Shown here: piece after piece, positions 43,440 to 51,075 of the stretch
Layout of the letters: every line of letters starts with the position of its first letter
How positions within the stretch are numbered: position 1 is the stretch's first letter
From: an uncultured Prevotellaceae bacterium
GTDB lineage: Bacteria > Bacteroidota > Bacteroidia > Bacteroidales > Bacteroidaceae
NCBI GenBank assembly: GCA_902775475.1
Contig: CACYME010000008.1
Location: 62,001-126,000 of the forward strand
DNA length: 64,000 bases
Direction of reading: 5' to 3'
Notes under the pieces: model-generated
What the model saw: the letters and a program-made list of their open reading frames with translations, nothing else
Told to the model about the DNA's origin: nothing
Database searches by the model: none
Program-made: the position numbers and the translations under genes

Positions 43440-45206
43440 TTAGCTCCAAAAACTGGTATAACCGCTCTTGAGCTTTCGCTCCATCTCGGCGAGCTTCTTC
43501 AGCGACACCGAGTCCTCTGTTGTGATTTGCTCGCCCAACTGTTCCTTGACGACATTGGTGAGTCGTTCCAGCAGATTGCCAATCTTGTCGGCATCGCCCT
43601 CAATGCGCGAAAGAATCTTCATGTTGGTAATCTCGTCCAGCGCACGATTGATGACATCGGCTTCCGACTCTCCCTCCTGCTTGTATGGCAGATTATTCAC
43701 CACATATAGCAGCACCTCATTTCTGGTGCGATAGGCAATCTTGAAGGGTGTTCCCTCCAGCACGTTGTTTATCTTCTGCAAATAGGCAATGGCCGTGTCA
43801 CAAACGTTTTTGTAGGCAGAATAGACATCAACGCCCTCAACGGCCGTACCAATCAGCTCCGCTGCTCCGAACTTGCCAATCTTCTCGTGGTGAGCGTCAA
43901 GGCCGCCTTCCAAATCCACCTCATTCATCTCGATGGTCATCGCCCTGTCGAGCACCTTGCGCGAGAACGAGAAGGTGGTCTCGTCCATATTGACAGTACC
44001 GACGACGATGAGATTGCTTGGGATGCTCAACCGCTTACCGCCTTCTTCGGTCAGGTATTCTTTGCGCAGGTCATAGTCATCGGGAAAAAGCTGGTCAATA
44101 AGGCTCTTGTATTCCTCCGTATTGGAGTAATCTACAATGGGGTCGGTCGTGATGGTACCATCTTCCCGTCGTCTTCTGCTTTCAACAACACTAAGATACT
44201 CTGCAAAGTATTGCTCAACAGGAGCGAGGTTCATTTCATCAAGACACAAGAAGTACGGGGTTTCCGGGTCTTGCATGGCTTTCACCATGTATTTCAGGAA
44301 AGGCCCAACCACATAGCGCACGCCGTCTATTCTGCTCACATAGCCTATCAACTCTGACGAGTCGTGCCAGTTGGGCTTCACCTGAACCATCTCGAAGTTC
44401 TTTGGTTTCTGAGCCTCAAATTCTTCTGAGCCTTCATCCCAACAAGCACGAGCCAACTCACGAACTATGCGGCTCTTGCCCGTGCCTGAGATGCCTGCGA
44501 GCAATAAGAAAGGCTTGGACTTGATGGCGGTGATGTAGGGGCGGTATTGGAAATATATTGAGTGAAGGGACGTTCCTAAGTCCTGTTGGAGTTTTTGTGG
44601 TGAAACATAAGATTCGTCTTGTGCATCAATAAGATCAAGCCATGCATTACGGCGTACTGAAGAATTTGCATATTCAACGGTTTTTTGTTTATCCACGATA
44701 ATAGCAGACATGTGTAACTCATCTTGATTGTAGACCTCGATCTTATAAATGAACCAACATGCTTCTGCCTCTATCTTCAAGGCTTTTCGAGCTTGGCGAA
44801 TAAACTCTGCGTTTGAATATTGCTCCGTATTATAATTATATGCATTCTTATCAGAATACTTAATACTTTTTCTCCCTGAATGACTATCAGAATCTTCTTT
44901 TACGAGAACCATAACAAAAGGATAATCAATTCGAATCCCGTTAATGTAAACTTTCAGAAAAAGGGAAGCGATCTGGCATTCATATAGTTCCGAGGCTTTG
45001 TATATGCGTCCTCCTTTTCCTAGTGGCAGACTTACCCTGTCCAAAGGTACTGAGCAATATACCATACCTATTAGTATTACTTCCGCACCTGGATATGTGA
45101 ATTTGTAATCAGGTTTTGATTGTCCCAAAGCTGTTCCCCATGACGGAGTGCCTGTACCTGCATTAAGGTATGTGCCAAATGCAAAAGATCCTAAGTCTAA
45201 ATTCAT
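43440..45206 (-). CDS. McrB-like AAA+ GTPase restriction subunit
   Basis: 588 aa. The N-terminal 200 residues are a family-specific, beta-rich region that probably recognises DNA; I do not recognise the fold. The AAA core follows: Walker A LLLAGISGTGKSRIV, Walker B FLCLDEMNLAPVEQYFAEYLS, and GTVNMDETTFSFSRKVLDRA, which contains the sensor-1 and arginine-finger region. The N-M-D variant matches the MNxxD-type GTPase signature of McrB relatives. It drives DNA translocation so that the partner nuclease can cut. Its ATG overlaps the methyltransferase stop codon by four bases (ATGA). Confidence 0.82.
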   Translation of the reverse strand: MNLDLGSFAFGTYLNAGTGTPSWGTALGQSKPDYKFTYPGAEVILIGMVYCSVPLDRVSLPLGKGGRIYKASELYECQIASLFLKVYINGIRIDYPFVMVLVKEDSDSHSGRKSIKYSDKNAYNYNTEQYSNAEFIRQARKALKIEAEACWFIYKIEVYNQDELHMSAIIVDKQKTVEYANSSVRRNAWLDLIDAQDESYVSPQKLQQDLGTSLHSIYFQYRPYITAIKSKPFLLLAGISGTGKSRIVRELARACWDEGSEEFEAQKPKNFEMVQVKPNWHDSSELIGYVSRIDGVRYVVGPFLKYMVKAMQDPETPYFLCLDEMNLAPVEQYFAEYLSVVESRRRREDGTITTDPIVDYSNTEEYKSLIDQLFPDDYDLRKEYLTEEGGKRLSIPSNLIVVGTVNMDETTFSFSRKVLDRAMTIEMNEVDLEGGLDAHHEKIGKFGAAELIGTAVEGVDVYSAYKNVCDTAIAYLQKINNVLEGTPFKIAYRTRNEVLLYVVNNLPYKQEGESEADVINRALDEITNMKILSRIEGDADKIGNLLERLTNVVKEQLGEQITTEDSVSLKKLAEMERKLKSGYTSFWS

Positions 45207-46210
45207 AATATCTGATTAAATATATGGTTCAACAATAATCCGACAAGATTTACGTCCCAACCATTACCGGCTCTTGTAGATAATTGGGAATATGACTGTC
45301 CTGCATAATTTAATTCGCCATCTTCAAATCCCATGAATCTAAATTGTTCGTCAACAGACATCTTTCTTACAATTTCCAAACCATCTTCTTTTGGCACCTC
45401 TATTACTCGTAAGCTATTGTGTTCAGGCTGGGTGATTGTAATACTCAATGCGTTTGTCTTTATCTTTTTGTTGTAGACATCAAAGCAAAGCGGTTCTTCA
45501 ACAACAAAAGAATCTATATGATGTTTCTCTTTGAGATGGGCTATTTGCGCTTGAGAGAGATAGAGATAAGAAGGCGCATCCTTATCGAGAAAATCACCGA
45601 ATCTTTTGGTCAGTTTAATTTTGGGCGGAACGATGGAGAATCCCTCGGGCACACCCCCTAACATCGCAAACATCCAAATTCGCTCTCGATTCTGAGGTAT
45701 TCCGTAGTCGCAAGAATTTAGGATGGCATATTGTAGTTCTCCATAGCCCAATTCTTTTAGAATTTCTTTTATACGATTTCTTGTCGGCTCAAACTTTTTC
45801 GCTGTAAAACCTTTGACGTTTTCCAATAAGAGATAACGTGGTCGCTTCTCTCTCAAAACCCTCATTATCTCATAAAACAATGTCCCTCTTCCATATCTAT
45901 CATCTTCACCCATTTGCATTCCTGCAGATGAAAATGGTTGACAAGGAAAACCTCCTGTGAACAAATCAAAATCAGGTAGTCCTTTTGGGTCTATCTTTGT
46001 TATGTCTCCCCAATTCTTGATTTTTGGAAAGTTTGCGGCAAGCAGTTCACTCGCAAATGGATTAATCTCAGACATGCCGATGACTTTATACTTAAGACCT
46101 GATCGTTTGAGCCCAAACGAGGCACCACCATAACCAGCAAATCCTTCAAATACCCTTATTGTTTCATGTTTTGGTAATTTGTGCTTTACAATTTCATTCT
46201 TCTTTGCCAT
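45203..46210 (-). CDS. DNA (cytosine-5-)methyltransferase
   Basis: 335 aa from ATG 46210; a longer frame would begin in the upstream structured RNA. Motif I FEGFAGYGGASFGLK binds S-adenosylmethionine. Motif IV GGFPCQPFSSAG has the catalytic Cys. LLENVKGF is motif VI and CDYGIPQNRERIWM is motif VIII. AGNGWDVNLVGLL near the C-terminus is motif X. The short target-recognition region lies at about 225-300. It methylates cytosine to protect sites from the downstream McrB/DUF2357 pair; the site cannot be predicted here. It is the first gene of the operon, and its AT-rich codon use differs from nearby housekeeping genes, suggesting acquisition. Confidence 0.92.
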   Translation of the reverse strand: MAKKNEIVKHKLPKHETIRVFEGFAGYGGASFGLKRSGLKYKVIGMSEINPFASELLAANFPKIKNWGDITKIDPKGLPDFDLFTGGFPCQPFSSAGMQMGEDDRYGRGTLFYEIMRVLREKRPRYLLLENVKGFTAKKFEPTRNRIKEILKELGYGELQYAILNSCDYGIPQNRERIWMFAMLGGVPEGFSIVPPKIKLTKRFGDFLDKDAPSYLYLSQAQIAHLKEKHHIDSFVVEEPLCFDVYNKKIKTNALSITITQPEHNSLRVIEVPKEDGLEIVRKMSVDEQFRFMGFEDGELNYAGQSYSQLSTRAGNGWDVNLVGLLLNHIFNQIL

Positions 46211-46239
46211 AAAAAAGCCCTCTCTTCGTTTTCGAAAAG

Positions 46240-46858
46240 GGGGCGTGAACAAAAGACGTGTTTAACCAAGGCTTACGACGGCCCACATCAGACAACAATC
46301 TAACTGTCCACGCCCTTATGAGCGTAAACATCCAATTGCTTGTCTGACTGATGTATTCCCTGTGGTCGTAATTCTGGTTAATCAGTCAACCAAGGATGCC
46401 AAAGACGCTATGTTTCCTTTACTTCATATCGTTTTTATCTCTCTACTTGTATGGTACTTAGCCATCACAAATATGAGCTGTTCGCAAACACCCTGTGCGA
46501 ACGGGTTTAACATACTGCGATGACTACAAAAAGAAGACGTGGGTGCTTACATCTGCCTGTTTCTGTTTCGCGGTCTACCACAACCGATGCAATCAAACAG
46601 ACAGAGAAACACCCACGTGGGAATATACCATACACCGTAAAGTGTGCTTGTGAGGACATGGTTAGCCCTCGCAGCACACTACGGAGAGTATATGCTACAC
46701 CCCGTGGCAGTCACCCCTGCATTGTCTTGGATTGCATTTCGAGTGTGGTAGTTTCGAAACAGCCAAAAAACAAAGCGTCAGTAACGCCTTCTAATATGTA
46801 GTGCCCCACCCCTCGGCTCCGCTCTTCTCAGAGAGCATCGCAGCCCCAGAGGCAGATG
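46240..46858 (-). ncRNA. Candidate large structured non-coding RNA upstream of the restriction operon
   Basis: No credible ORF on either strand, but many paired segments. GGGCGTG (46241-46247) pairs with CACGCCC (46309-46315). GTTCGCA/TGCGAAC pairs at 46480-46502. ACGTGGGTG/CACCCACGT pairs at 46537-46618 with further CTGTTT/AAACAG pairing inside. CCGTAAAGTGTGC...GAGG/CCTC...GCACACTACGG runs over 46635-46684. GCGT/ACGC is at 46775-46787 and GCTCT/AGAGC at 46821-46836. A promoter box (TAACTTTG, minus strand, 46865-46872) lies just outside, and the putative transcript would end at the GGGCGTG/CACGCCC stem followed by CCTTTT, before the methyltransferase ATG. It does not read as tmRNA, RNase P or SRP RNA to me. 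Identity unknown. Confidence 0.6.
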
Positions 46859-46864
46859 CGGGTA

Positions 46865-46872
46865 CAAAGTTA
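46865..46872 (-). promoter_or_regulatory. -7 promoter box of the structured RNA
   Basis: CAAAGTTA (TAACTTTG on the minus strand), with CAAA (TTTG) at 46894-46897 in the position of the -33 element. It is the only good minus-strand promoter seen upstream of the restriction operon, so it may also serve those genes. Confidence 0.6.
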
Positions 46873-46917
46873 CAAATTATTTTGGAAAGAAAACAAAACA
46901 ATCACACTTTTTTTTCG

Positions 46918-46925
46918 TACCTTTG
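46918..46925 (+). promoter_or_regulatory. -7 promoter box of the PAS-domain gene
   Basis: TACCTTTG, 29 bp before ATG 46955. It is divergent from the structured-RNA promoter. Confidence 0.6.
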
Positions 46926-46954
46926 CCGACAGCATCATTAAAACAACGAAAGAC

Positions 46955-47293
46955 ATGAACCAATTTGACTGGGCAGAAGACATCGAGGGAGCCGTGACCG
47001 TCAGCGATACTGAGGGGAAAATACTCTACATGAACCGGCGTTCACGCGAGACATTCAGTAAGCAGGGAGCCTCTATGGTGGGCCAGAACATGATGCCCTG
47101 CCACAACGAGCGGTCGCAAGCCATCATCCGCAGTATGATTGAGGGCAACCACTCCCACTGCTACACTATCAGCAAACACGGGCAGCGCAAGCTCATCTTC
47201 CAGACGCCCTGGCGCCAGGAGGGGCAGGTGTGCGGCCTCGTAGAGTTCTCCTTTGTCTTGCCCGACGAGATGCCCCACTACGACAGGGGATAA
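46955..47293 (+). CDS. Single PAS-domain protein
   Basis: 112 aa from ATG 46955; the in-frame ATG at 46856 lies upstream of the promoter box. One PAS fold fills the protein: GAVTVSDTEGKILYMNRRSRETF, GQNMMPCHNERSQAIIRSMIEG, then CYTISKHGQRKLIFQTPW and GLVEFSF. No output domain is attached. The Cys-His of PCHNE, conserved in this small PAS group, could bind a cofactor, but that is a guess. Stand-alone gene between the divergent RNA and a convergent cyclophilin gene. Confidence 0.75.
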   Translation: MNQFDWAEDIEGAVTVSDTEGKILYMNRRSRETFSKQGASMVGQNMMPCHNERSQAIIRSMIEGNHSHCYTISKHGQRKLIFQTPWRQEGQVCGLVEFSFVLPDEMPHYDRG

Positions 47294-47331
47294 GCCACAG
47301 TTTTACACGGAATCGACACGGAGTTGAGGAA

Positions 47332-48000
47332 TCAGTAGAGGGTGGCGCGGAGGATGCGCACATCATCGACGGGACGGTCGTAGTCGTCGGTGAAGACGCG
47401 CTGGATGCGGTTGACGACGTCGAGGCCGTCGACGACCCAGCCGAAGACGGTGTACTGGCCGTCGAGGTGGGGAGCACCGCCCACGCGGCGGTAGGTCTGG
47501 CGCATCTCTGGCGTCATCACGGTGCGGCCGGCGGTGGCCGTCTCCACCCGTCGGGCGATGGTGTCGATGTCGTTAGAGGAGTAGGTGCTGCCCCATACGA
47601 TGTAGAACTGGCAGGCGCTGGAGCGGCGCTGCGGGTTCACGAAGTCGCCTTCGCGGGCAGCGGCCACGGCTCCGCGACGGTGGTAGAGCTGTGGTGTGCA
47701 GAACTCTGGCGGCAGCGAGTAGCCCAGGTCGCCATCGCCCAGCGTGGCGCCCGGCTCGGCATGGCGGCTGTTGGGGTCGCCGGCCTGAATCATGAAGCCC
47801 TCGATGACGCGGTGGAAGAGCAGCGAGTCGTAGAAATGCTCCTGCACCAGTCGCACGAAGTTGTCGCGGTGCTGCGGGGTGCTGTCGCTCAGGGCGATGC
47901 GTATGTCGCCCATGGTGGTCTGCAGCAGCACCTTGCGCGACTGGGCAGCAGCGGTCATCGTGCAAAGGCAGAGCATCAGGAAAAGAAGCCTTCTAAGCAT
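47332..48000 (-). CDS. Cyclophilin-type peptidyl-prolyl isomerase, exported
   Basis: 222 aa from ATG 48000, which gives signal peptide MLRRLLFLMLCLCTMTAAAQ; a longer frame adds an improbable leader. The cyclophilin core shows LLQTTMGDIRIALSD, FYDSLLFHRVIEGFMIQAGDP, the longer insert with EFCTPQLYHRRGAVAAAR, QFYIVWG and FGWVVDGLDVVNRI. It catalyses cis-trans isomerisation of Xaa-Pro bonds in exported proteins, in the periplasm. Transcribed after mnmA on the same strand, 85 bp away. Confidence 0.9.
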   Translation of the reverse strand: MLRRLLFLMLCLCTMTAAAQSRKVLLQTTMGDIRIALSDSTPQHRDNFVRLVQEHFYDSLLFHRVIEGFMIQAGDPNSRHAEPGATLGDGDLGYSLPPEFCTPQLYHRRGAVAAAREGDFVNPQRRSSACQFYIVWGSTYSSNDIDTIARRVETATAGRTVMTPEMRQTYRRVGGAPHLDGQYTVFGWVVDGLDVVNRIQRVFTDDYDRPVDDVRILRATLY

Positions 48001-48085
48001 GGCTGCGTTCTTTTCTGAAAGGAATGTCAACGGATTGGAAAGTATTTCTATCATTGTTTCTTTTTTCTTTCAAAAGCCAAATAAC

Positions 48086-49222
48086 TTATAGTGATATTTC
48101 CCCAGAGCCATAGCAGCGGTAGTGCTCGGCATCGTAGACGACGCAGAACTGGCCGGGGGCCACGCCGTGGATGGGCAGCGAGGAGTGCACGACGTAGGTG
48201 CCCGTCTCGTCGGTGGCCTCCAGCGTGGCGGCATGCCATTCGGGGGTGTGGCGGATTTTGATAGTCACCCCACCGCTACAAGTGAGGGGAGCGGCTGCGC
48301 CTACAGCTGGTGGCATCGCGCCGTTCAGGCTGTGGAAGTCGCGTATGAGGAAGTCTTGCTTATAGGCGGTCTCGGGGTCGTAGCCGTGGCTGACGTAGAG
48401 GATGTTCTGCTCCACGTCTTTCTTCACCACGAACCAGGGTCCGCCGCCCAGTCCGAGTCCCTTGCGCTGCCCGATGGTGTGGAACCAGTGGCCCTGATGG
48501 TGGCCGATGAGGCGCCCCGTCTCCAGCTCCACCACGTCGCCCTGCTGCTCACCCAGATAGCGGCGCACGTATTCATTATAATCTATCTTTCCCAGGAAGC
48601 AGATGCCCTGCGAGTCCTTGCGGTGGGCGCTCACCAGGTGTTCACGCTCAGCTATCTGCCGCACCTCGTCCTTCACGTAGTGGCCAATGGGGAAGAGGGC
48701 CTTCTGCAGCTGCCAGTCGGCAATCTGCGCCAGGAAGTCGGTCTGGTCCTTCACGGGGTCAGGGGCGGTGCAGAGCCATTTGAGGCCCCCTCCCGCCTTC
48801 CCCGACATGGGGAGGAGCGCCGTCTGGGCGTAGTGCCCCGTGGCGATGAGGTCGTAGTCGTGGCCGCGCTTCTCGTGGAAGGCGCCGAACTTGATGAGGC
48901 GGTTGCACATCACGTCGGGGTTGGGCGTCAGCCCGGCGCGAACCTTGTCCATCGTGTAGCGCGTCACCTGGTCCCAGTACTCGCGGTGGCAGTCCACCAC
49001 CTCCAGCTTGCAGCCATATTTGCGGGCCACAGCCGTCGCCATCTCCATGTCCTCCTCGCTCGTGCAGTCCCATTTTTCCTCTTCTTCGGGTCCTATCTTA
49101 ATGTAGAAGCAGTCGGGCGTCAGCCCCTGCCGGACCAGTTCGTAGACCACCACTGAGCTGTCCACGCCACCCGAGAGCAGCACGGCTATTCGCTTGTCTT
49201 TCAGTTCTTCGTATGCAATCAT
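48086..49222 (-). CDS. mnmA: tRNA-specific 2-thiouridylase MnmA with an in-frame repeat insertion
   Basis: 378 aa. PP-loop LLSGGVDSSV binds ATP. The two catalytic Cys lie in DVMCNRLIKFG and DSQGICFLGKI. TIGQRKGLGLGG and the C-terminal beta-barrel (FCVVYDAEHYRCYGSG) complete the family pattern. It thiolates U34 of Glu, Gln and Lys tRNAs. Between GHYAQT and APDPVKDQ, which are close together in other MnmA proteins, a GC-rich palindrome encodes LLPMSGKAGGGLKWLC. The insertion lies in a surface loop near the catalytic region and keeps frame. The promoter box ends 6 bp before the ATG. Confidence 0.93.
   Translation of the reverse strand: MIAYEELKDKRIAVLLSGGVDSSVVVYELVRQGLTPDCFYIKIGPEEEEKWDCTSEEDMEMATAVARKYGCKLEVVDCHREYWDQVTRYTMDKVRAGLTPNPDVMCNRLIKFGAFHEKRGHDYDLIATGHYAQTALLPMSGKAGGGLKWLCTAPDPVKDQTDFLAQIADWQLQKALFPIGHYVKDEVRQIAEREHLVSAHRKDSQGICFLGKIDYNEYVRRYLGEQQGDVVELETGRLIGHHQGHWFHTIGQRKGLGLGGGPWFVVKKDVEQNILYVSHGYDPETAYKQDFLIRDFHSLNGAMPPAVGAAAPLTCSGGVTIKIRHTPEWHAATLEATDETGTYVVHSSLPIHGVAPGQFCVVYDAEHYRCYGSGEISL
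48784..48815. repeat. GC-rich palindrome, in frame in mnmA
   Basis: GGCCCCCTCCCGCC...CCCCGACATGGGGAGG imperfect palindrome read on the minus strand as LLPMSGKAGGG. Confidence 0.7.
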
Positions 49223-49227
49223 GGGTG

Positions 49228-49235
49228 CAAAGTTA
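49228..49235 (-). promoter_or_regulatory. -7 promoter box of mnmA, nearly on the start codon
   Basis: CAAAGTTA (TAACTTTG on the minus strand) ends five bases before ATG 49222. Transcription would start at or inside the first codon, so the message should be leaderless or nearly so. Confidence 0.55.
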
Positions 49236-49333
49236 CGAATAAGCGAGCGGAAAGCAAAAGAAAAACCGATTTTTCTTTTGCTTTCCCGAGCGAAAGGATC
49301 TCAAGTGAAGCCAAAGTTGTGTATTCTACTCAT

Positions 49334-49816
49334 TCACCTGCTGTAACTTGACCCGAGGCTGTTGCCATACTGGTCGTAAAAGGTTGTGGTAGTTCCACCG
49401 CCATAGTTGGAACGGGTTGTGGACGAACCGATGCTACTACCATACTGGTCATAATAGTTCGTTGTAGTGCCACCACCATAGTTGGAACGGGTCGTGGAGC
49501 TGCCAGCACTTCCACCATATTGGTCATAGTAGTTTGTAGTCTTACCGCCACCGTAGTTAGAACGAGTCGTAGCACTGCCTTTGCTATTACCATACTGGTC
49601 ATAATAGTTCGTCGTCGTTCCTCCGTCATAGTTGGAGCGTGTTGTGGAGCTGCCCGTACTGCTTCCATACTGGTTGTAGTAGTTGGTAGTGTAGCCTCCA
49701 GCATAGTTGGAGCGAGTTGTAGAAGAACCTATGCTACTGCCGTACTGGTTGTAGTAGCTGGTTTTGTTCTGAGCGTTTGCTGCGATGGCGAATACGACAG
49801 CCATCAATGTCACCAT
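49334..49816 (-). CDS. Small exported tandem-repeat protein (25-residue repeats)
   Basis: 160 aa from ATG 49816. After a hydrophobic leader ending AIAANAQ, it is almost wholly made of about 5.7 copies of a 25-residue unit (NYYDQYGSSIGSSTTRSNYGGG), rich in Tyr, Gly, Ser and Thr. The leader starts MVTLMAVV and lacks the usual Lys residues. An ATG at 49827 followed by AAAAGC would give MKKLMVTLM with one more A, so a one-base deletion in an A-run, or a phase-variable A-run, is likely. The composition suggests an adhesive or matrix-like surface protein. The promoter box TATTTTTG is at 49866. Confidence 0.65.
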   Translation of the reverse strand: MVTLMAVVFAIAANAQNKTSYYNQYGSSIGSSTTRSNYAGGYTTNYYNQYGSSTGSSTTRSNYDGGTTTNYYDQYGNSKGSATTRSNYGGGKTTNYYDQYGGSAGSSTTRSNYGGGTTTNYYDQYGSSIGSSTTRSNYGGGTTTTFYDQYGNSLGSSYSR

Positions 49817-49865
49817 TAGCTTTTCATAATCGTAATGTTTTTGGAATTGTTACAATATTGATGCT

Positions 49866-49873
49866 GCAAAAAT
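49866..49873 (-). promoter_or_regulatory. -7 promoter box of the tandem-repeat protein gene
   Basis: CAAAAATA (TATTTTTG on the minus strand), about 40-50 bp before the candidate start codons. Confidence 0.5.
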
Positions 49874-49995
49874 AGGAGTTCTTTCCATTTACACCAAGCA
49901 AAAAAACAACAACAAGGCTTGTGAATGTCACAATTTTTGCTCTTGTACACATTTGAATGAAAAAAATGTTGTATTTTTGCACAAGAAATTCAAAT

Positions 49996-50031
49996 AGCGA
50001 AAATAGAGTTCGCTACGGACATTTATCTTTG
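49996..50031 (+). promoter_or_regulatory. Operator 1 and promoter of the WYL-regulator operon
   Basis: AGCGAA-N7-TTCGCT is a perfect inverted repeat (49996-50014). The GCGAA arm begins 27 bp before the -7 box TATCTTTG (50024-50031). Same layout as at 54550, 55411, 56047 and 61654. Because the WYL gene is the first gene behind it, autoregulation is likely. Confidence 0.8.
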
Positions 50032-50049
50032 CACCAAAATTCAGATATT

Positions 50050-51075
50050 ATGCCGACGAATAAGAATGCACTAATAAGATATAAGTATTTAGACAGGCTA
50101 TTGTCTGACTACCATCATTTCTATGACATACACGATCTTACGGAAAAGGTGAATGACATGCTTTACGAGGATGGATTTCCCGAGGTGACACAGCGTTGTA
50201 TCGAGAAGGACATCAACACGCTTGAATATGCTCCATTCTCTGCACCGATAGAACGTTTCAACAAAAACGGTAAGCGATGCGTTCATTACAGCAATTGTTC
50301 TTTCTCAATATTCAAGAAGGAGATAAGTCTTGAAGAGCAAAACCTTCTTCGTGAGGTATTGAGTACCATAGGCCAGTTCACTGGTCTGGATAATTTTTGC
50401 TGGCTTGAAGATTTTAAGATTGGACTGCACATCGAAGAGCGCAGGCAGATTATTAGTTTTGCCAACAATCCCTATCTGCAGAACTCCAATCTCCTCGGAA
50501 CGCTATTTGACAGCATATCGAATGAGGTCGTTATACGTCTTTCATATCATACCTTTAACGATGAAACCGTTAGAAGTATTGATTTCCACCCCTACCTCTT
50601 GAAGCAGTATAATGAAAGATGGTTCTTATTAGGGGCTGCTGACAGTGACGAAAAGATACTCACCTTCGCACTGGACAGGATTGACAAAGTGGAGTCATTG
50701 CGCGAGAAAAAATATATTACATGTCCAGAAGATCTCTACGAGCGGTTTGAGGATATTGTTGGCGTAACCTTATACGAAGAGCGCCCTTGTGAGCATATTG
50801 TCTGTTGGGTAAATGACATATCGAAAGGATATGTGCATACCAAACCTATTCACGAAAGTTACACTCCATACAAAGGAGTGGCAGAAGACCGATTTCATGA
50901 GCAATACCCAAGTTTGAATGGAGGGATGTTTTTCAGCATTGACTGTATCCCCAATTTTGAACTTATCCGAGAACTTTGTTCTTTTGGCGGTAACCTCGTT
51001 GTCCTATCTCCCCAATCTATTAGGCAAGAAATCAAGAATCGCTTAATCACACATTTAGAACAATATCAAGACTAA
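50050..51075 (+). CDS. WYL-domain transcriptional regulator of the defence island
   Basis: 341 aa from ATG 50050, 19 bp after the promoter box; upstream in-frame ATGs precede the promoter and are rejected. Residues about 1-75 form a winged helix-turn-helix (RYKYLDRLLSDY, VTQRCIEKDINTLEY). The WYL core lies at about 135-235 with VIRLSYHTFND and HPYLLKQYNERWFLLG. A WCX-like C-terminal domain follows to residue 341. WYL proteins of this build repress defence genes until a nucleic-acid signal releases them (BrxR/CapW). Five matching operators within 12 kb mark this protein as the likely common regulator. It overlaps the next gene (TAATG). Confidence 0.85.
   Translation: MPTNKNALIRYKYLDRLLSDYHHFYDIHDLTEKVNDMLYEDGFPEVTQRCIEKDINTLEYAPFSAPIERFNKNGKRCVHYSNCSFSIFKKEISLEEQNLLREVLSTIGQFTGLDNFCWLEDFKIGLHIEERRQIISFANNPYLQNSNLLGTLFDSISNEVVIRLSYHTFNDETVRSIDFHPYLLKQYNERWFLLGAADSDEKILTFALDRIDKVESLREKKYITCPEDLYERFEDIVGVTLYEERPCEHIVCWVNDISKGYVHTKPIHESYTPYKGVAEDRFHEQYPSLNGGMFFSIDCIPNFELIRELCSFGGNLVVLSPQSIRQEIKNRLITHLEQYQD

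Noticed and set aside
46480-46502. Sixth WYL operator at GTTCGCA...TGCGAAC
   Set aside because: The arms are in the opposite order (TTCGC then GCGAA), the spacer is longer and no -7 box lies 27 bp downstream; it fits as an RNA hairpin.
46520-46801. 93-codon plus-strand frame in the structured RNA region
   Set aside because: No promoter or start context on that strand, and the bases are explained by paired stems.
46240-46858. Identification of the structured RNA as tmRNA or RNase P RNA
   Set aside because: No tRNA-like ends, tag reading frame or RNase P core sequences could be found.
49334-49816. CRISPR array at the 75-bp tandem repeats
   Set aside because: Repeats are contiguous without unique spacers, and they encode a regular 25-residue protein unit in frame.
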